A stretch of DNA of 64,000 nt from Micavibrio sp. TMED2 (GCA_002168225.1 NHBH01000001.1:476188-540187), one strand, 5' to 3'. Counted from the first letter of the stretch, positions 55,563 to 64,000 are shown. A program made the numbers and translations. The notes: generated by a model from the letters alone, not told the origin.

Positions 55563-56429
55563 ATGTCGGAGCAATCGGTAACTGACGAGATGACCACAGG
55601 TGGTGGTGCAGCATCCGATGCCACCGTCCAGCCGGCGAACACCCCGCAGAGTCGGGTCGGTGAGACCCTGCTCGAGGTCAAGAATATTTCGCTGTCATTT
55701 GGTGGCGTGAAGGCGCTGACCAATATCAGCTTTGACATCAAGGCCCATGAAATCCGTGCCATCATCGGCCCGAACGGGGCGGGCAAGTCGTCGATGCTCA
55801 ATGTTATCAACGGCTTCTATCACCCACAGGAAGGCGAGATCACCTATAAAGGCGTCACCCGCAAGAAGATGCGTCCGCATCAGGCGGCCAAGCAGGGCAT
55901 TGCCCGGACCTTCCAGAACATCGCCCTGTTCAAGGGCATGTCCACCCTCGACAACATCATGACCGGTCGGGTGCTGAAGATGAAGCAACCGTGGCTGATG
56001 CAGGCGCTCTATTGGGGACCGGGCCAGAAGGAAGAGATCGAGCATCGCGAGTTCTGTGAACGCATCATCGACTTCCTCGAAATCCAGCATATCCGCAAGA
56101 TCCCGGTCGGCAAACTGCCCTATGGCCTGCAAAAGCGGGTCGAGCTGGGCCGGGCGCTGGCCGCCGAGCCGGAACTGCTGCTGCTCGATGAACCCATGGC
56201 CGGGATGAATGTCGAAGAGAAGGAGGATATGTGCCGTTTTATCCTCGATGTGAATGACGAGTTCGGCACCACCATGGCCCTGATCGAACACGATATGGGC
56301 GTGGTCATGGATATTTCCGACCGGGTGGTGGTGCTCGATTACGGCTGCAAGCTGGCCGATGGCACACCCGATGAAGTGCGCTCGGATCAGGCGGTGATCG
56401 ACGCCTATCTCGGCGTGGCACATGATTGA
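55563..56429 (+). CDS. livG: Branched-chain-amino-acid-type ABC transporter ATPase LivG
   Basis: 288 residues from ATG 55563, preceded by GGGAGGGG. The frame opens earlier, at 55506, but that part overlaps the ligase gene. Walker A is GPNGAGKSS, the signature loop LPYGLQKRVELGRAL, Walker B LLLLDEPMAG, then the family tail EHDMGVVMDISDRVVVLDYG. The 35-residue polar N-terminus is longer than usual. Energises the importer together with LivF. Confidence 0.93.
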   Translation: MSEQSVTDEMTTGGGAASDATVQPANTPQSRVGETLLEVKNISLSFGGVKALTNISFDIKAHEIRAIIGPNGAGKSSMLNVINGFYHPQEGEITYKGVTRKKMRPHQAAKQGIARTFQNIALFKGMSTLDNIMTGRVLKMKQPWLMQALYWGPGQKEEIEHREFCERIIDFLEIQHIRKIPVGKLPYGLQKRVELGRALAAEPELLLLDEPMAGMNVEEKEDMCRFILDVNDEFGTTMALIEHDMGVVMDISDRVVVLDYGCKLADGTPDEVRSDQAVIDAYLGVAHD

Positions 56430-56446
56430 GGGAGCGATAGGGAACC

Positions 56447-57385
56447 ATGTTTGAAGCCATCTTCATCACCCCCTTCACCGAGATTGCGGAATATCCGTAT
56501 TTCTTCCTCGAAGTGCTGATCAGCGGGCTGCTGACCGGGGTCATGTACTCGCTGGTTGCCCTCGGTTTCGTGCTGATTTTCAAGGCGTCTGGCGTGTTCA
56601 ACTTCTCGCAGGGGGTCATGGTGCTGTTTTCTGCCCTGACCATTGTCGGGCTGATGGAATATGGCATGCCGGTCTGGCTGGCGATCCTCTTGACCATGGT
56701 AGTGATGATCGGCCTCGCCTATTCGGTGGAACGGCTGGTCCTGCGCCCGCTGGTCAATCAGGAACATATCATCATGTTCATGGCGACCATCGGCCTGACC
56801 TATTTCCTCGACGGTTTCGGCCAGCTTGTCTGGGGGTCGGATGTGAAGAGCTTCGCCTTCCAGCTGCCCAACGGCAATTTCGAGCTGGGGCCGAATGGCG
56901 AAGTCTTCGTCAATCAGCTCGATGTGGTTGCCGGGGCGACCGCGGCCATTCTGGTGGCCGTGCTGGCGGTATTCTTCCAGAAAACCAAGATCGGTCGCGC
57001 CCTGCGCGCGGTGGCCGATGACCATCAGGCGGCCCTCAGCGTCGGTATTCCGCTCAATCATATCTGGGTGATCGTCTGGTCGGTTGCCGGTGTGGTGGCC
57101 ATCGTGGCCGGGATCATGTGGGGAGCCAAGGTCACCGTGCAGTTCTCGCTCTCGCTGATCGCGCTGAAGGCGCTGCCGGTGCTCATCCTGGGCGGCTTTA
57201 CCTCGATCCCCGGTGCCATTGTCGGCGGTCTGATCATCGGTGCGGGCGAGAAGATCGCGGAGAATTTCTGGGGCCCTGCCTTCGGCGGTGCCATCGAGGA
57301 CTGGTTCGCCTATATGCTGGCGCTGGTATTCCTGCTGTTCCGGCCACAGGGCCTGTTCGGCGAAAAGATCATTGAGCGCGTCTAG
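56447..57385 (+). CDS. livH: HAAT-family ABC permease LivH
   Basis: 312 residues with about eight membrane helices. LivH hallmarks are SGLLTGVMYSLVALGFVLIFKASGVFNFSQG at the start and KALPVLILGGFTSIPGAIVGGLIIG near the end; the cytoplasmic loop AVADDHQAALSVGI contacts the ATPase. It begins 17 bases after livG with a GGGAGCG site. Confidence 0.94.
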   Translation: MFEAIFITPFTEIAEYPYFFLEVLISGLLTGVMYSLVALGFVLIFKASGVFNFSQGVMVLFSALTIVGLMEYGMPVWLAILLTMVVMIGLAYSVERLVLRPLVNQEHIIMFMATIGLTYFLDGFGQLVWGSDVKSFAFQLPNGNFELGPNGEVFVNQLDVVAGATAAILVAVLAVFFQKTKIGRALRAVADDHQAALSVGIPLNHIWVIVWSVAGVVAIVAGIMWGAKVTVQFSLSLIALKALPVLILGGFTSIPGAIVGGLIIGAGEKIAENFWGPAFGGAIEDWFAYMLALVFLLFRPQGLFGEKIIERV

Positions 57386-57407
57386 GTCAGGGCAGGGAGA
57401 ATAGATC

Positions 57408-58487
57408 ATGTTTTACCGCGAGGCCGGACAGTTCAAATCCAGTTATCAGGCAGATCAGGCGATTTTCCCGATCCTGCAGGACAAGATCGGCATGGCGATT
57501 ATCCTCGCCATTGCCTTCATCGCCATTCCGGTATTCGGCACCGAGTATTTCCTGACCTCGCTGATGCTGCCCTTCGTGGTGTTCTCCATGGCGGCCATCG
57601 GGCTCAATATCCTGACCGGTTATTGCGGCCAGTTGAGCCTCGGCACCGGTGGCTTCATGGCCTGTGGCGCGTTCTTTGCCTACAAGCTGACGACCGGCTT
57701 TCCAGAGATGAATATCCTGCTGGTGTTCATTCTGGCCGGGGTCGGTACGGCGATGGTCGGGGTGCTGTTCGGCCTGCCGAGCCTGCGGATCAAGGGGTTC
57801 TATCTGGCGGTGGCGACACTGGCGGCGCAGTTCTTCCTGATCTGGATGTTCAACAAGTTCGGCTGGTGGACCAATCACAGTGCCTCGGGCGTGATCTCGG
57901 CCCCGCCGCGCGAGTTATTCCCCGGCTTCAGTGTTACCGGTTCCAGCGCCTCTGCGGTTGACCGCTATCTGTTCGCACTTGGCATGGTCACGGTCATGGC
58001 CCTGTTGGCGAAGAACATGGTGCGTTCCCGGATCGGGCGGACATGGATGGCGATCCGCGACATGGATATCGCCGCCGAAATCATCGGCATCAAGCCGATT
58101 ACCGCCAAGCTCTCGGCCTTTGCCATCAGCTCGTTCTATATCGGGATCGCCGGTGCGCTCTGGGCTTTTGTCTATACCTCGTCGGTCGAGGCACTGGCGT
58201 TCCAGATCGACCGCTCGTTCCAGGTGCTGTTCATGGTCATCATCGGCGGGCTGGGCAGCATTACCGGGTCATTCATGGGTGCGGCCTTCATCGTCATGCT
58301 GCCGATCCTGATCAGCCAGACCCCGGCCATGATCGGGCTGCATATCGACATCGCCACCATCGGTCACCTCGAATACATGATCCTCGGTGCGCTGATCATC
58401 ATCATTCTCATCGCCGAGCCGCACGGGATGGCGCGGCTCTGGCAGATAGGCAAGGAGAAGCTCCGGCTCTGGCCATTCCCGCACTGA
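57408..58487 (+). CDS. livM: HAAT-family ABC permease LivM
   Basis: 359 residues, about ten membrane helices. NILTGYCGQLSLGTGGFMACGAF and the coupling loop IRDMDIAAEIIGIKPITAKLSAFAISSFYIGIAGAL are diagnostic. An extra ~25-residue N-terminal stretch (FYREAGQFKSSYQAD) is typical of the branch of this family found with CoA ligases. The binding-protein gene follows after 121 bases. Confidence 0.94.
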   Translation: MFYREAGQFKSSYQADQAIFPILQDKIGMAIILAIAFIAIPVFGTEYFLTSLMLPFVVFSMAAIGLNILTGYCGQLSLGTGGFMACGAFFAYKLTTGFPEMNILLVFILAGVGTAMVGVLFGLPSLRIKGFYLAVATLAAQFFLIWMFNKFGWWTNHSASGVISAPPRELFPGFSVTGSSASAVDRYLFALGMVTVMALLAKNMVRSRIGRTWMAIRDMDIAAEIIGIKPITAKLSAFAISSFYIGIAGALWAFVYTSSVEALAFQIDRSFQVLFMVIIGGLGSITGSFMGAAFIVMLPILISQTPAMIGLHIDIATIGHLEYMILGALIIIILIAEPHGMARLWQIGKEKLRLWPFPH

Positions 58488-58608
58488 TAAATGAACAAAC
58501 AAAACACCCGCACATGGCCGCTGGGACCGTGGCCGCCGCAAAAGGGCAGTGTGGGCATAAATCCGGTCCCCCATAACTACCGTCTCGTCAACCAGGGAGG
58601 AAACGAGC

Positions 58609-59946
58609 ATGAATTTCAAGCGTCTGACAGCGCTGGCCGTGGCTACCGTTATCGGTGCCGGTGCCTTTTGGGCAACCGAGCCAGCAACCGCACGGGCAGA
58701 GGGCGAAATCTTTGTTCCGCTGCTGGTTTTTCGTACCGGCCCATATGCACCGAACGGCATTCCGGTTGCCGATGCGTTTCAGGATTATATGAAAATGCTG
58801 AACGAGCGTGATGGCGGCATCAACGGCGTCAAGCTGACCTTCGAGGAATGCGAAACCCAGTACAACAACGACCGTGGCGTTGAATGCTACGAACGTCTGA
58901 AGAATAACGGCCCGACCGGCGGTGCGGCGGTATTCCCGTTCTCCACTGGCATCACCTATGCGCTGCTCGACCGCTCGGCGCAGGATAAAATTCCGATCCT
59001 GTCCATGGGCTATGGCCGCGCCGATGCATCCGATGGCCGGGTTTTCCCCTATGTCTTCACCCCGCCTGCGACCTATTGGGGTCAAGCCGATGCGATGATC
59101 CATTACATCGCGGATGAAGAGGGCGGCTATGACAACCTCAAGGGCAAGAAGATTGCGCTGGTCTATCACGACAGTGCCTATGGCAAGGAGCCGATCAAGA
59201 CCCTCGAACTGCTGTCCAAGAAGTATGGTTTCGATTTCCACCTGTTCCCGGTTTCGCATCCGGGTCTGGAGCAGAAATCAACCTGGCTGCAGATCGGTCG
59301 TCGCCTGCGTCCCGACTGGACCCTGATGTGGGGCTGGGGTGTGATGAACTCCACCGCGATCAAGGAGGCCGCTGCTGTCGGCTATCCAATGGACAAGTTC
59401 ATCGGTGTCTGGTGGTCCGGTTCCGAGCCTGATGTGCGCCCGGCCGGTGCTGCCGCCAAGGGCTATAAATCCGGTACCTTCAACGGTGTGGGGCAGGATT
59501 ACCCGGTGGTTCAGGACATCCTGAAGCATGTCTATGACAAGGGTAACGGCACCGCCGAGAGCCGGGACAAGGTCGGTGAGGTCGGTTACAACCGCGGCCT
59601 GATCAACATGCTGTTCGTGACCGAGGCAATCCGTACCGCCATGGGCAAATACGGCAATCGTCCGCTGACCGGTGAGGAAATCCGCTGGGGCTTCGAGAAC
59701 CTCGACCTCAGTGCCGATGTGCTCAAACAAGCCGGTTTTGAAGGCATGATGGAGCCGATTAAGCTCAGCTGTGAGGACCATGAGGGTGGCGGTAAACTGC
59801 GCATCCAGCAATGGGACGGCGAGAAGTGGGAGGCTGCTTCCGACTGGATCGAGCCGAACCAGGAGCTGATCCGTGAACTCTACAAGGAGTCTGCCGAGCA
59901 GTATGCTAAGGAAAAAGGCCTGCCGCTCGATCGCTGCGATTCCTGA
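58609..59946 (+). CDS. Periplasmic substrate-binding protein of the liv-type importer
   Basis: 445 residues. A Sec signal peptide (about 1-30, ending A-R-A-E) precedes a type I periplasmic binding fold (Peripla_BP_6), seen as FVPLLVFRTGPYAPNG, IALVYHDSAYGKEPIKTLELL and the paired lobes. It is longer than amino-acid-binding LivK (~370 residues), a trait of members that bind aromatic or other organic acids. AGGGAGGA before the ATG is the strongest ribosome binding site in the operon, fitting the high copy number such proteins need. A 12-bp hairpin follows the stop. Confidence 0.92.
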   Translation: MNFKRLTALAVATVIGAGAFWATEPATARAEGEIFVPLLVFRTGPYAPNGIPVADAFQDYMKMLNERDGGINGVKLTFEECETQYNNDRGVECYERLKNNGPTGGAAVFPFSTGITYALLDRSAQDKIPILSMGYGRADASDGRVFPYVFTPPATYWGQADAMIHYIADEEGGYDNLKGKKIALVYHDSAYGKEPIKTLELLSKKYGFDFHLFPVSHPGLEQKSTWLQIGRRLRPDWTLMWGWGVMNSTAIKEAAAVGYPMDKFIGVWWSGSEPDVRPAGAAAKGYKSGTFNGVGQDYPVVQDILKHVYDKGNGTAESRDKVGEVGYNRGLINMLFVTEAIRTAMGKYGNRPLTGEEIRWGFENLDLSADVLKQAGFEGMMEPIKLSCEDHEGGGKLRIQQWDGEKWEAASDWIEPNQELIRELYKESAEQYAKEKGLPLDRCDS

Positions 59947-59960
59947 TAACACGACGGGTA

Positions 59961-59988
59961 ACCGGCGGCGCAGCGATGCGCCGCCGGT
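59961..59988 (+). promoter_or_regulatory. 12-bp intercistronic hairpin with a GCGA tetraloop
   Basis: ACCGGCGGCGCA, loop GCGA, then its exact complement to 59988. The stem is GC-rich and the loop is a GNRA tetraloop, which is very stable. No T-run follows, so transcription is not expected to stop; it more likely protects the 3' end of the binding-protein message and lets it outlast the rest of the operon. Confidence 0.65.
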
Positions 59989-60025
59989 ACCATGCTGACC
60001 GCGCCGCCAGATACGGAGTTTCCAG

Positions 60026-60886
60026 ATGTCCGATACCGCAGCAAACCGCCATGTAGGTCATTCCAACCCGGCTGATGTTGCGCCTGATGCCCTGCTGCAG
60101 GTGAACAATATCGAGGTCATCTATGACCATGTGATTCTGGTGCTGAAGGGCGTTTCACTGGCGGTCAACAAGGGCCAGATCGTCGCCTTGCTCGGCGGTA
60201 ACGGTGCCGGCAAGACCACAACACTGAAAGCCATTTCCAATCTGCTGCGCGTTGAACGGGGTGAGGTGACCAAAGGGTCGATCACCTTCAGCGGCAGGCG
60301 TGTCGATACCTTGACCCCCAATGATCTCGTCAAGAGTGGTGTCATTCAGGTGATGGAAGGGCGGCACTGTTTTGAACATCTGACGGTTGAAGAAAACCTG
60401 CTTACCGGCGCCTATACCCGCGGGGTCGGGCGTGGTCAGATCAATGCCGATCTGGAGATGGTATATAACTATTTCCCGCGTCTGAAAGAGCGGCGCAAGA
60501 GCCAGGCGGGCTATACCTCGGGCGGTGAACAGCAGATGACCGCCATCGGTCGTGCCCTGATGGCCAAGCCGAATATCATCCTGCTGGATGAGCCCAGCAT
60601 GGGCCTCGCGCCGCAGCTGGTGGAGCAGATTTTCGAGATAGTCAAAGCCCTGAATGAGAAGGAGGGCGTGACCTTCCTGCTCGCCGAACAGAACACCAAT
60701 GTGGCGCTGAAATACGCTAAATACGGCTATATCCTCGAGAATGGCCGCGTCGTCATGGATGGCGAGGCGAAGGAATTACGCGAGAATGAGGATGTGAAGG
60801 AGTTCTATCTCGGCGTCTCCTCGGCGGGTAAGAAGAACTACCGCGATGTGAAGAACTACAAACGCCGCAAGCGCTGGCTGAGCTGA
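60026..60886 (+). CDS. livF: Branched-chain-amino-acid-type ABC transporter ATPase LivF
   Basis: 286 residues. Walker A GGNGAGKTT, signature YTSGGEQQMTAIGRALM, Walker B IILLDEPSMGLAP, and the H-loop region are intact. The C-terminal ~25 residues (KKNYRDVKNYKRRKRW) are an unusually basic tail. GGAG 8 bases upstream supports ATG 60026. It is the second ATPase of the importer. Confidence 0.93.
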   Translation: MSDTAANRHVGHSNPADVAPDALLQVNNIEVIYDHVILVLKGVSLAVNKGQIVALLGGNGAGKTTTLKAISNLLRVERGEVTKGSITFSGRRVDTLTPNDLVKSGVIQVMEGRHCFEHLTVEENLLTGAYTRGVGRGQINADLEMVYNYFPRLKERRKSQAGYTSGGEQQMTAIGRALMAKPNIILLDEPSMGLAPQLVEQIFEIVKALNEKEGVTFLLAEQNTNVALKYAKYGYILENGRVVMDGEAKELRENEDVKEFYLGVSSAGKKNYRDVKNYKRRKRWLS

Positions 60887-60925
60887 TCTGATCTGTCAAA
60901 CCTGCTGCCGAACGGAAGGGGTCCC

Positions 60926-62161
60926 ATGACCACTGAACATTATGATGATCTGGAAACCCGCAGCCATGATGAGCGCGAGGCGGCGCTGTTTGCCGCGCTG
61001 ACAACCCAGCTGACCCATGCACGGACCCATAGCGCGGCCTATGCCGAGTTGCTGGCCGATATTGATCCGACCGCGATTACCGACCGGGCAGCGCTGGCAA
61101 CGGTGCCGGTAACCCGAAAATCGGAGCTGGTCGAGCGGCAATCGGCGAAACCGCCCTTCGGTGGGTTTGACGGGCAGCCGTTGGATGACATGGTGCATCT
61201 GTTCGTCTCCCCCGGCCCGATTTATGAGCCGCAGGGTGCGGGGGCTGATTTCTGGCGCTTTGGTCGTGCCTTGTTCGCTGCCGGGTTCCGCAAGGGCGAC
61301 ATGGTCCAAAACTGTTTCAGCTATCACTTCACGCCGGGCGGGTTCCTGTTTGATTCAGCCGCGCGGGCACTGGGCTGTCCGGTGTTTCCGGCCGGAACCG
61401 GCAACAGTGAGGGTCAGGCACAGGCCATGGCCCATCTCGGCTGTACCGCCTATACCGGCACGCCCGATTTCCTGAAAGTCATTCTGGAGAAGGCCGACAG
61501 CCTCGGACTCGATACCAGCCGCATGGTCAAGGCATCGGTCGGTGGTGGTGCGCTGATGCCCGATGCCAGGGCATGGTATGCCGATCGCGGCGTGGCGGTG
61601 TACCAGAATTACGGTACCGCCGATCTCGGCCTGATCGCCTATGAAACCCCGGCACGGGAAGGGCTGGTGGTGGATGAGAATGTGCTGGTCGAGATTGTCC
61701 GGCCCGGCACCGGCGATCCGGTCCCGGAGGGCGAGGTCGGCGAGGTACTGGTTACCCTGTTCAACCCGGCCTATCCGCTGGTTCGGTTTGCCACCGGTGA
61801 TCTGTCCGCTGTCTTGGCCGGGGAAAGCCCCTGTGGTCGGCGCAATATGCGCCTCAAGGGCTGGATGGGCCGTGCCGATCAGGCGGCGAAGATAAAGGGC
61901 ATGTTCGTGCGCCCGGAACAGCTCGCGGCCCTCGCCAAACGGCACCCCCAAATTGCGAAAAGCCGTCTGGTGGTTGATCGTGCCGATGGCGGCGACATCA
62001 TGACCCTGAAGATCGAGGCAACCGACAGCAGCATTGCCGATGCGGTAGCGAGCAGCCTGCAGGATATCGTCAAGCTGCGCGGCAAGGTGGAGATCGTCGC
62101 ACCCAACAGCCTGCCGAATGATGGCAAGGTGATCGACGACATCCGCAACTACGAGGCCTGA
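60926..62161 (+). CDS. PaaK-like acyl-CoA ligase, phosphate loop altered
   Basis: 411 residues. Similar to phenylacetate-CoA ligase: YGTADLGLIAYET, then FATGDLSA, and the C-terminal subdomain GWMGRADQAAKIKGMFVRPEQL. But where PaaK has the ATP-binding S-S-G-T-T-G-K, this has VSPGPIYEPQG (about residues 93-103), so its adenylation chemistry may be changed or lost. AAGGGG before ATG 60926 supports the start. Last gene of the importer operon, 39 bases after livF. Confidence 0.82.
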   Translation: MTTEHYDDLETRSHDEREAALFAALTTQLTHARTHSAAYAELLADIDPTAITDRAALATVPVTRKSELVERQSAKPPFGGFDGQPLDDMVHLFVSPGPIYEPQGAGADFWRFGRALFAAGFRKGDMVQNCFSYHFTPGGFLFDSAARALGCPVFPAGTGNSEGQAQAMAHLGCTAYTGTPDFLKVILEKADSLGLDTSRMVKASVGGGALMPDARAWYADRGVAVYQNYGTADLGLIAYETPAREGLVVDENVLVEIVRPGTGDPVPEGEVGEVLVTLFNPAYPLVRFATGDLSAVLAGESPCGRRNMRLKGWMGRADQAAKIKGMFVRPEQLAALAKRHPQIAKSRLVVDRADGGDIMTLKIEATDSSIADAVASSLQDIVKLRGKVEIVAPNSLPNDGKVIDDIRNYEA

Positions 62162-62181
62162 GCGATAGTGGCCCGGCCCGG

Positions 62182-63015
62182 TCAGTTGGCCGAGGCAGTA
62201 CTGAGATTGTCCCGATAGCGATGCCAGATGCCCATTTGCTGCTGGCGGGCCTGATGCTCGGCAGCACGGTACAGATTATCAAAGCTCTGGCTCGGATTGT
62301 CGTCATCAAAGGCGGCACGCAATCTGGCGTCATTGTCATCACGTATCGGTTGTCGCGTTATCAGCCCTGCGGACAGCAACTGGAACCCGATGTCATGATT
62401 GAACGCTGATTGCGATTGCCCGACGTCAGTTGTTTCATCTGCATCGGGCGGCAGCCAGCAACGGCCCAAGGGGTTTGACTTGTCAGCATCAACGACATCA
62501 CAAATCAGCTGAAAATGCTTGTCCTCAAGGATGGATGTCAGGCTTGTCACTAGCCATTGCGGATCAACGAAGGCGGGCTGCGTATCGACGCCTGCCAGTG
62601 TCAGGTCGATGATCTCCGGCACTTCATGAGGCATCTTGCCATTATGGCGTTCAACCACGAGACGCAGTGATATGCCGTTATAGCCTCCCGTAATCATGGG
62701 GCGGTGCAGCGGGGCGTAACCGAAGGATGGTGGGGCGTGGGTATTAATCGGTTGATCGCTCAAAACCTTGCCTTCGACACGGACCATGTTCACGACATCA
62801 TCCGATGAGCGCACGGATCGGCTGGATCCCGGAAGCTTTATGGCCGGATTGATCCATATGTCCTGATAAATACTGACAGGCTTCATGCCCTGCGCATTGT
62901 TATAGGCTGTTACCTGATGATCGGCTCTTTTGAAGCCTGTATTCAACTCCCGGACGATCAGCGTGGCAGCTGCGATCCAGAACATGCCAGCCAAGACAAT
63001 AAGGTGCTTTTGCAT
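62182..63015 (-). CDS. Membrane-anchored protein with an SNase-like C-terminus
   Basis: 277 residues from ATG 63015. One N-terminal membrane helix (about 4-24) anchors a periplasmic part of unknown fold. The last ~50 residues (FQLLSAGLITRQPI, then NLYRAAEHQARQQQMGIWHRY) follow the end of staphylococcal-nuclease-like domains, where YxxAExxARxxxxGIW is typical. The catalytic Arg/Asp motifs of active nucleases are not evident, so it may be a structural relative. Its ATG overlaps the stop of the upstream gene by one base, so the two are coupled. Convergent with the ligase gene. Confidence 0.6.
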   Translation of the reverse strand: MQKHLIVLAGMFWIAAATLIVRELNTGFKRADHQVTAYNNAQGMKPVSIYQDIWINPAIKLPGSSRSVRSSDDVVNMVRVEGKVLSDQPINTHAPPSFGYAPLHRPMITGGYNGISLRLVVERHNGKMPHEVPEIIDLTLAGVDTQPAFVDPQWLVTSLTSILEDKHFQLICDVVDADKSNPLGRCWLPPDADETTDVGQSQSAFNHDIGFQLLSAGLITRQPIRDDNDARLRAAFDDDNPSQSFDNLYRAAEHQARQQQMGIWHRYRDNLSTASAN

Positions 63016-63623
63016 TACCGGGCTCCTGATTTGATTGCTGCATTGAGATACAGCCCGCTCAGGCTGATCGGTGGCTGTTCGGGCGCGAATGCCCATGTCG
63101 GCATTGGCTTGATACCGTCGGGACTGAAGAAACCGGCAAAGCCGTTCTCGATTATCTTCAGGGCAATATCGGTGCTCGGGTTATAGACCGGCATTTCGGC
63201 GGGCAGGGTTTGGCCGAGGCCGGAGCAGCTGAAGCTACCGGTGCTGCGTTCCCAACAGGCAACCCAAGGGCCATATTCATGCAGCAGATCAGTGACCGCA
63301 GCGCGGGCATACAGATCGTTGAGCGCATTATGCGTGGTGGAGATGCCCCAGATTTGCACAATATTTCTGTTGCCGTATCTCCGGCCTTCACCCTGAAAAT
63401 CTGAGAGATACAGGCTGGATGGCGAGATCGCCTCGGCCCGGGCAACAATCATATCATCACGACACTGGTTCAGTGTCGTGGCGCACCAGGCATCTTTACG
63501 TGCGATATTGTCGGCGATCTTTTTCTCGAACCGGCGCAGCTCGAAAACAAACATGACATAGCCGACGACAAACAGTGCCGTGGCACCGATAGCCATGATG
63601 CCGAGCAATCGTCGAAAGCGCAT
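63015..63623 (-). CDS. Single-pass membrane protein of unknown function
   Basis: 202 residues. A basic start and one helix (about 6-28) place it in the inner membrane, with the rest in the periplasm; a paired WCATTLNQC (about 46-54) and a second Cys pair (WVACWERSTGSFSCSG) could form disulfides. I recognise no family. It is translated with the SNase-like gene by a one-base overlap. The start ATG 63623 has a modest ribosome binding site. Confidence 0.6.
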   Translation of the reverse strand: MRFRRLLGIMAIGATALFVVGYVMFVFELRRFEKKIADNIARKDAWCATTLNQCRDDMIVARAEAISPSSLYLSDFQGEGRRYGNRNIVQIWGISTTHNALNDLYARAAVTDLLHEYGPWVACWERSTGSFSCSGLGQTLPAEMPVYNPSTDIALKIIENGFAGFFSPDGIKPMPTWAFAPEQPPISLSGLYLNAAIKSGAR

Positions 63624-63705
63624 CCCCTTGTCCCCCGTTCAACCATGGTTGAAGATCCTTGCTGTAGAGTGGGACGCCGCATCGGGGGATATTCTTGGGT
63701 GCGGA

Positions 63706-64000
63706 TTATGCGGACTTGTTTTTGGGCGTCTCCACCTTGAGGTCATAGAGCCTGCCGCCGGTGGCCTGGGCCACAACATCGGTGCGCAGGAACATCCACA
63801 TCCGGGGCGAGCCCGCCGGGAACCACGCGTTGTGGAACGTCATCATATCCTTGTCGATATAGGTTTTCAGCTTCTGGCGATGGCCGAAGGGCGGTACGCC
63901 ATCGGCGTCATAACCGACCACTTGCCGCATGAACTTCTCGTCCGGGCGTTCCAGTTCCTCGCCGGTGATCTTGAGCAGTTTACGCAGGCTGACCTGATTT
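63706..64000 (-). CDS. YbaK/EbsC-family aminoacyl-tRNA deacylase, 5' end beyond the window
   Basis: Partial: the frame stays open to the window edge, so at least 98 C-terminal residues are seen. It shows KLLKITGEELERPDEKFMRQVVGYDADGVPPFGH, where G-x-P-P-F-G-H matches the family's GGVSPFGH motif, then the late catalytic region with FFPAGSP. Such enzymes hydrolyse mischarged Cys-tRNAPro or Ala-tRNAPro, or act in a related editing step. The start and any N-terminal part lie outside. Confidence 0.8.
   Translation of the reverse strand, partial: NQVSLRKLLKITGEELERPDEKFMRQVVGYDADGVPPFGHRQKLKTYIDKDMMTFHNAWFPAGSPRMWMFLRTDVVAQATGGRLYDLKVETPKNKSA

Noticed and set aside
53750-55810. 686-codon minus-strand frame opposite the acyl-CoA ligase
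   Set aside because: Long, but the plus strand has complete AMP-binding motifs and a good ribosome binding site. The opposite frame has none.

Overview
The window is about 60% G+C chromosomal DNA from an alphaproteobacterium, most likely Rhodospirillales or a relative. The argD-argF-hslO order, the fused mnmC, kdsB (so an LPS outer membrane), acnA, apaG and folE point that way; the order-level placement is an inference. I saw no tRNA, rRNA, insertion sequence, prophage or CRISPR array. Genes are dense, with several ATGA overlaps.

Layout. (1) 1-2.1 kb: a small lipoprotein, an ankyrin protein and an RNase H-like (DUF429-type) protein. (2) 2.1-8.4 kb: a leftward operon of a TackOD1-like zinc-ribbon protein with a degenerate GGDEF domain, a processive family 2 glycosyltransferase and an HlyD/Alg44-type adaptor. 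It faces away from a 693-residue protein built almost wholly of RTX calcium-binding repeats. The set looks like a surface polysaccharide/matrix locus with its own regulator. (3) 8.5-15.8 kb: a leftward run of PAS histidine kinase, NlpC/P60 hydrolase, MarR regulator, M17 aminopeptidase, MFS transporter and L,D-transpeptidase, a cell-wall theme. (4) 15.8-23.2 kb, rightward: ABC-2 permease, EamA exporter, DHH phosphoesterase, argD-argF-hslO and a lipoprotein. (5) 23.2-36.2 kb: trkH, folE, apaG, an OmpA lipoprotein, GNAT, a haloacetate-dehalogenase-like hydrolase, an unrecognised 601-residue protein, an LPG-synthase-type membrane protein, an APH-fold kinase, a rhomboid with a large N-terminal region, and MscS. 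(6) 35.6-45 kb: kdsB and a phosphatase, a chemoreceptor, an Old Yellow Enzyme, mnmC and lepA.

(7) 45.4-50.3 kb is the most unusual stretch: an Ntn-hydrolase-like domain behind about 400 very acidic residues, then a 671-residue alanine-rich coiled-coil protein and a 109-residue protein, none of which I can name, closed by a strong terminator. (8) 50.3-53.0 kb: acnA, on a TTG start with a strong Shine-Dalgarno. (9) 53.6-62.2 kb: one uptake-and-activation operon, acyl-CoA ligase, livG, livH, livM, binding protein, livF and a PaaK-like ligase. This is a branched-chain-amino-acid-type importer bracketed by two CoA ligases, so the cargo is probably an organic acid activated on entry. (10) 62.2-64 kb: a two-gene membrane-protein operon with an SNase-like tail, and the 3' end of a YbaK-type tRNA-editing gene cut by the window edge.

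Starts were chosen by ATG, Shine-Dalgarno and family length; where an upstream GTG or TTG extends a frame it is noted. All functional calls rest on motifs read by eye, without database searches.
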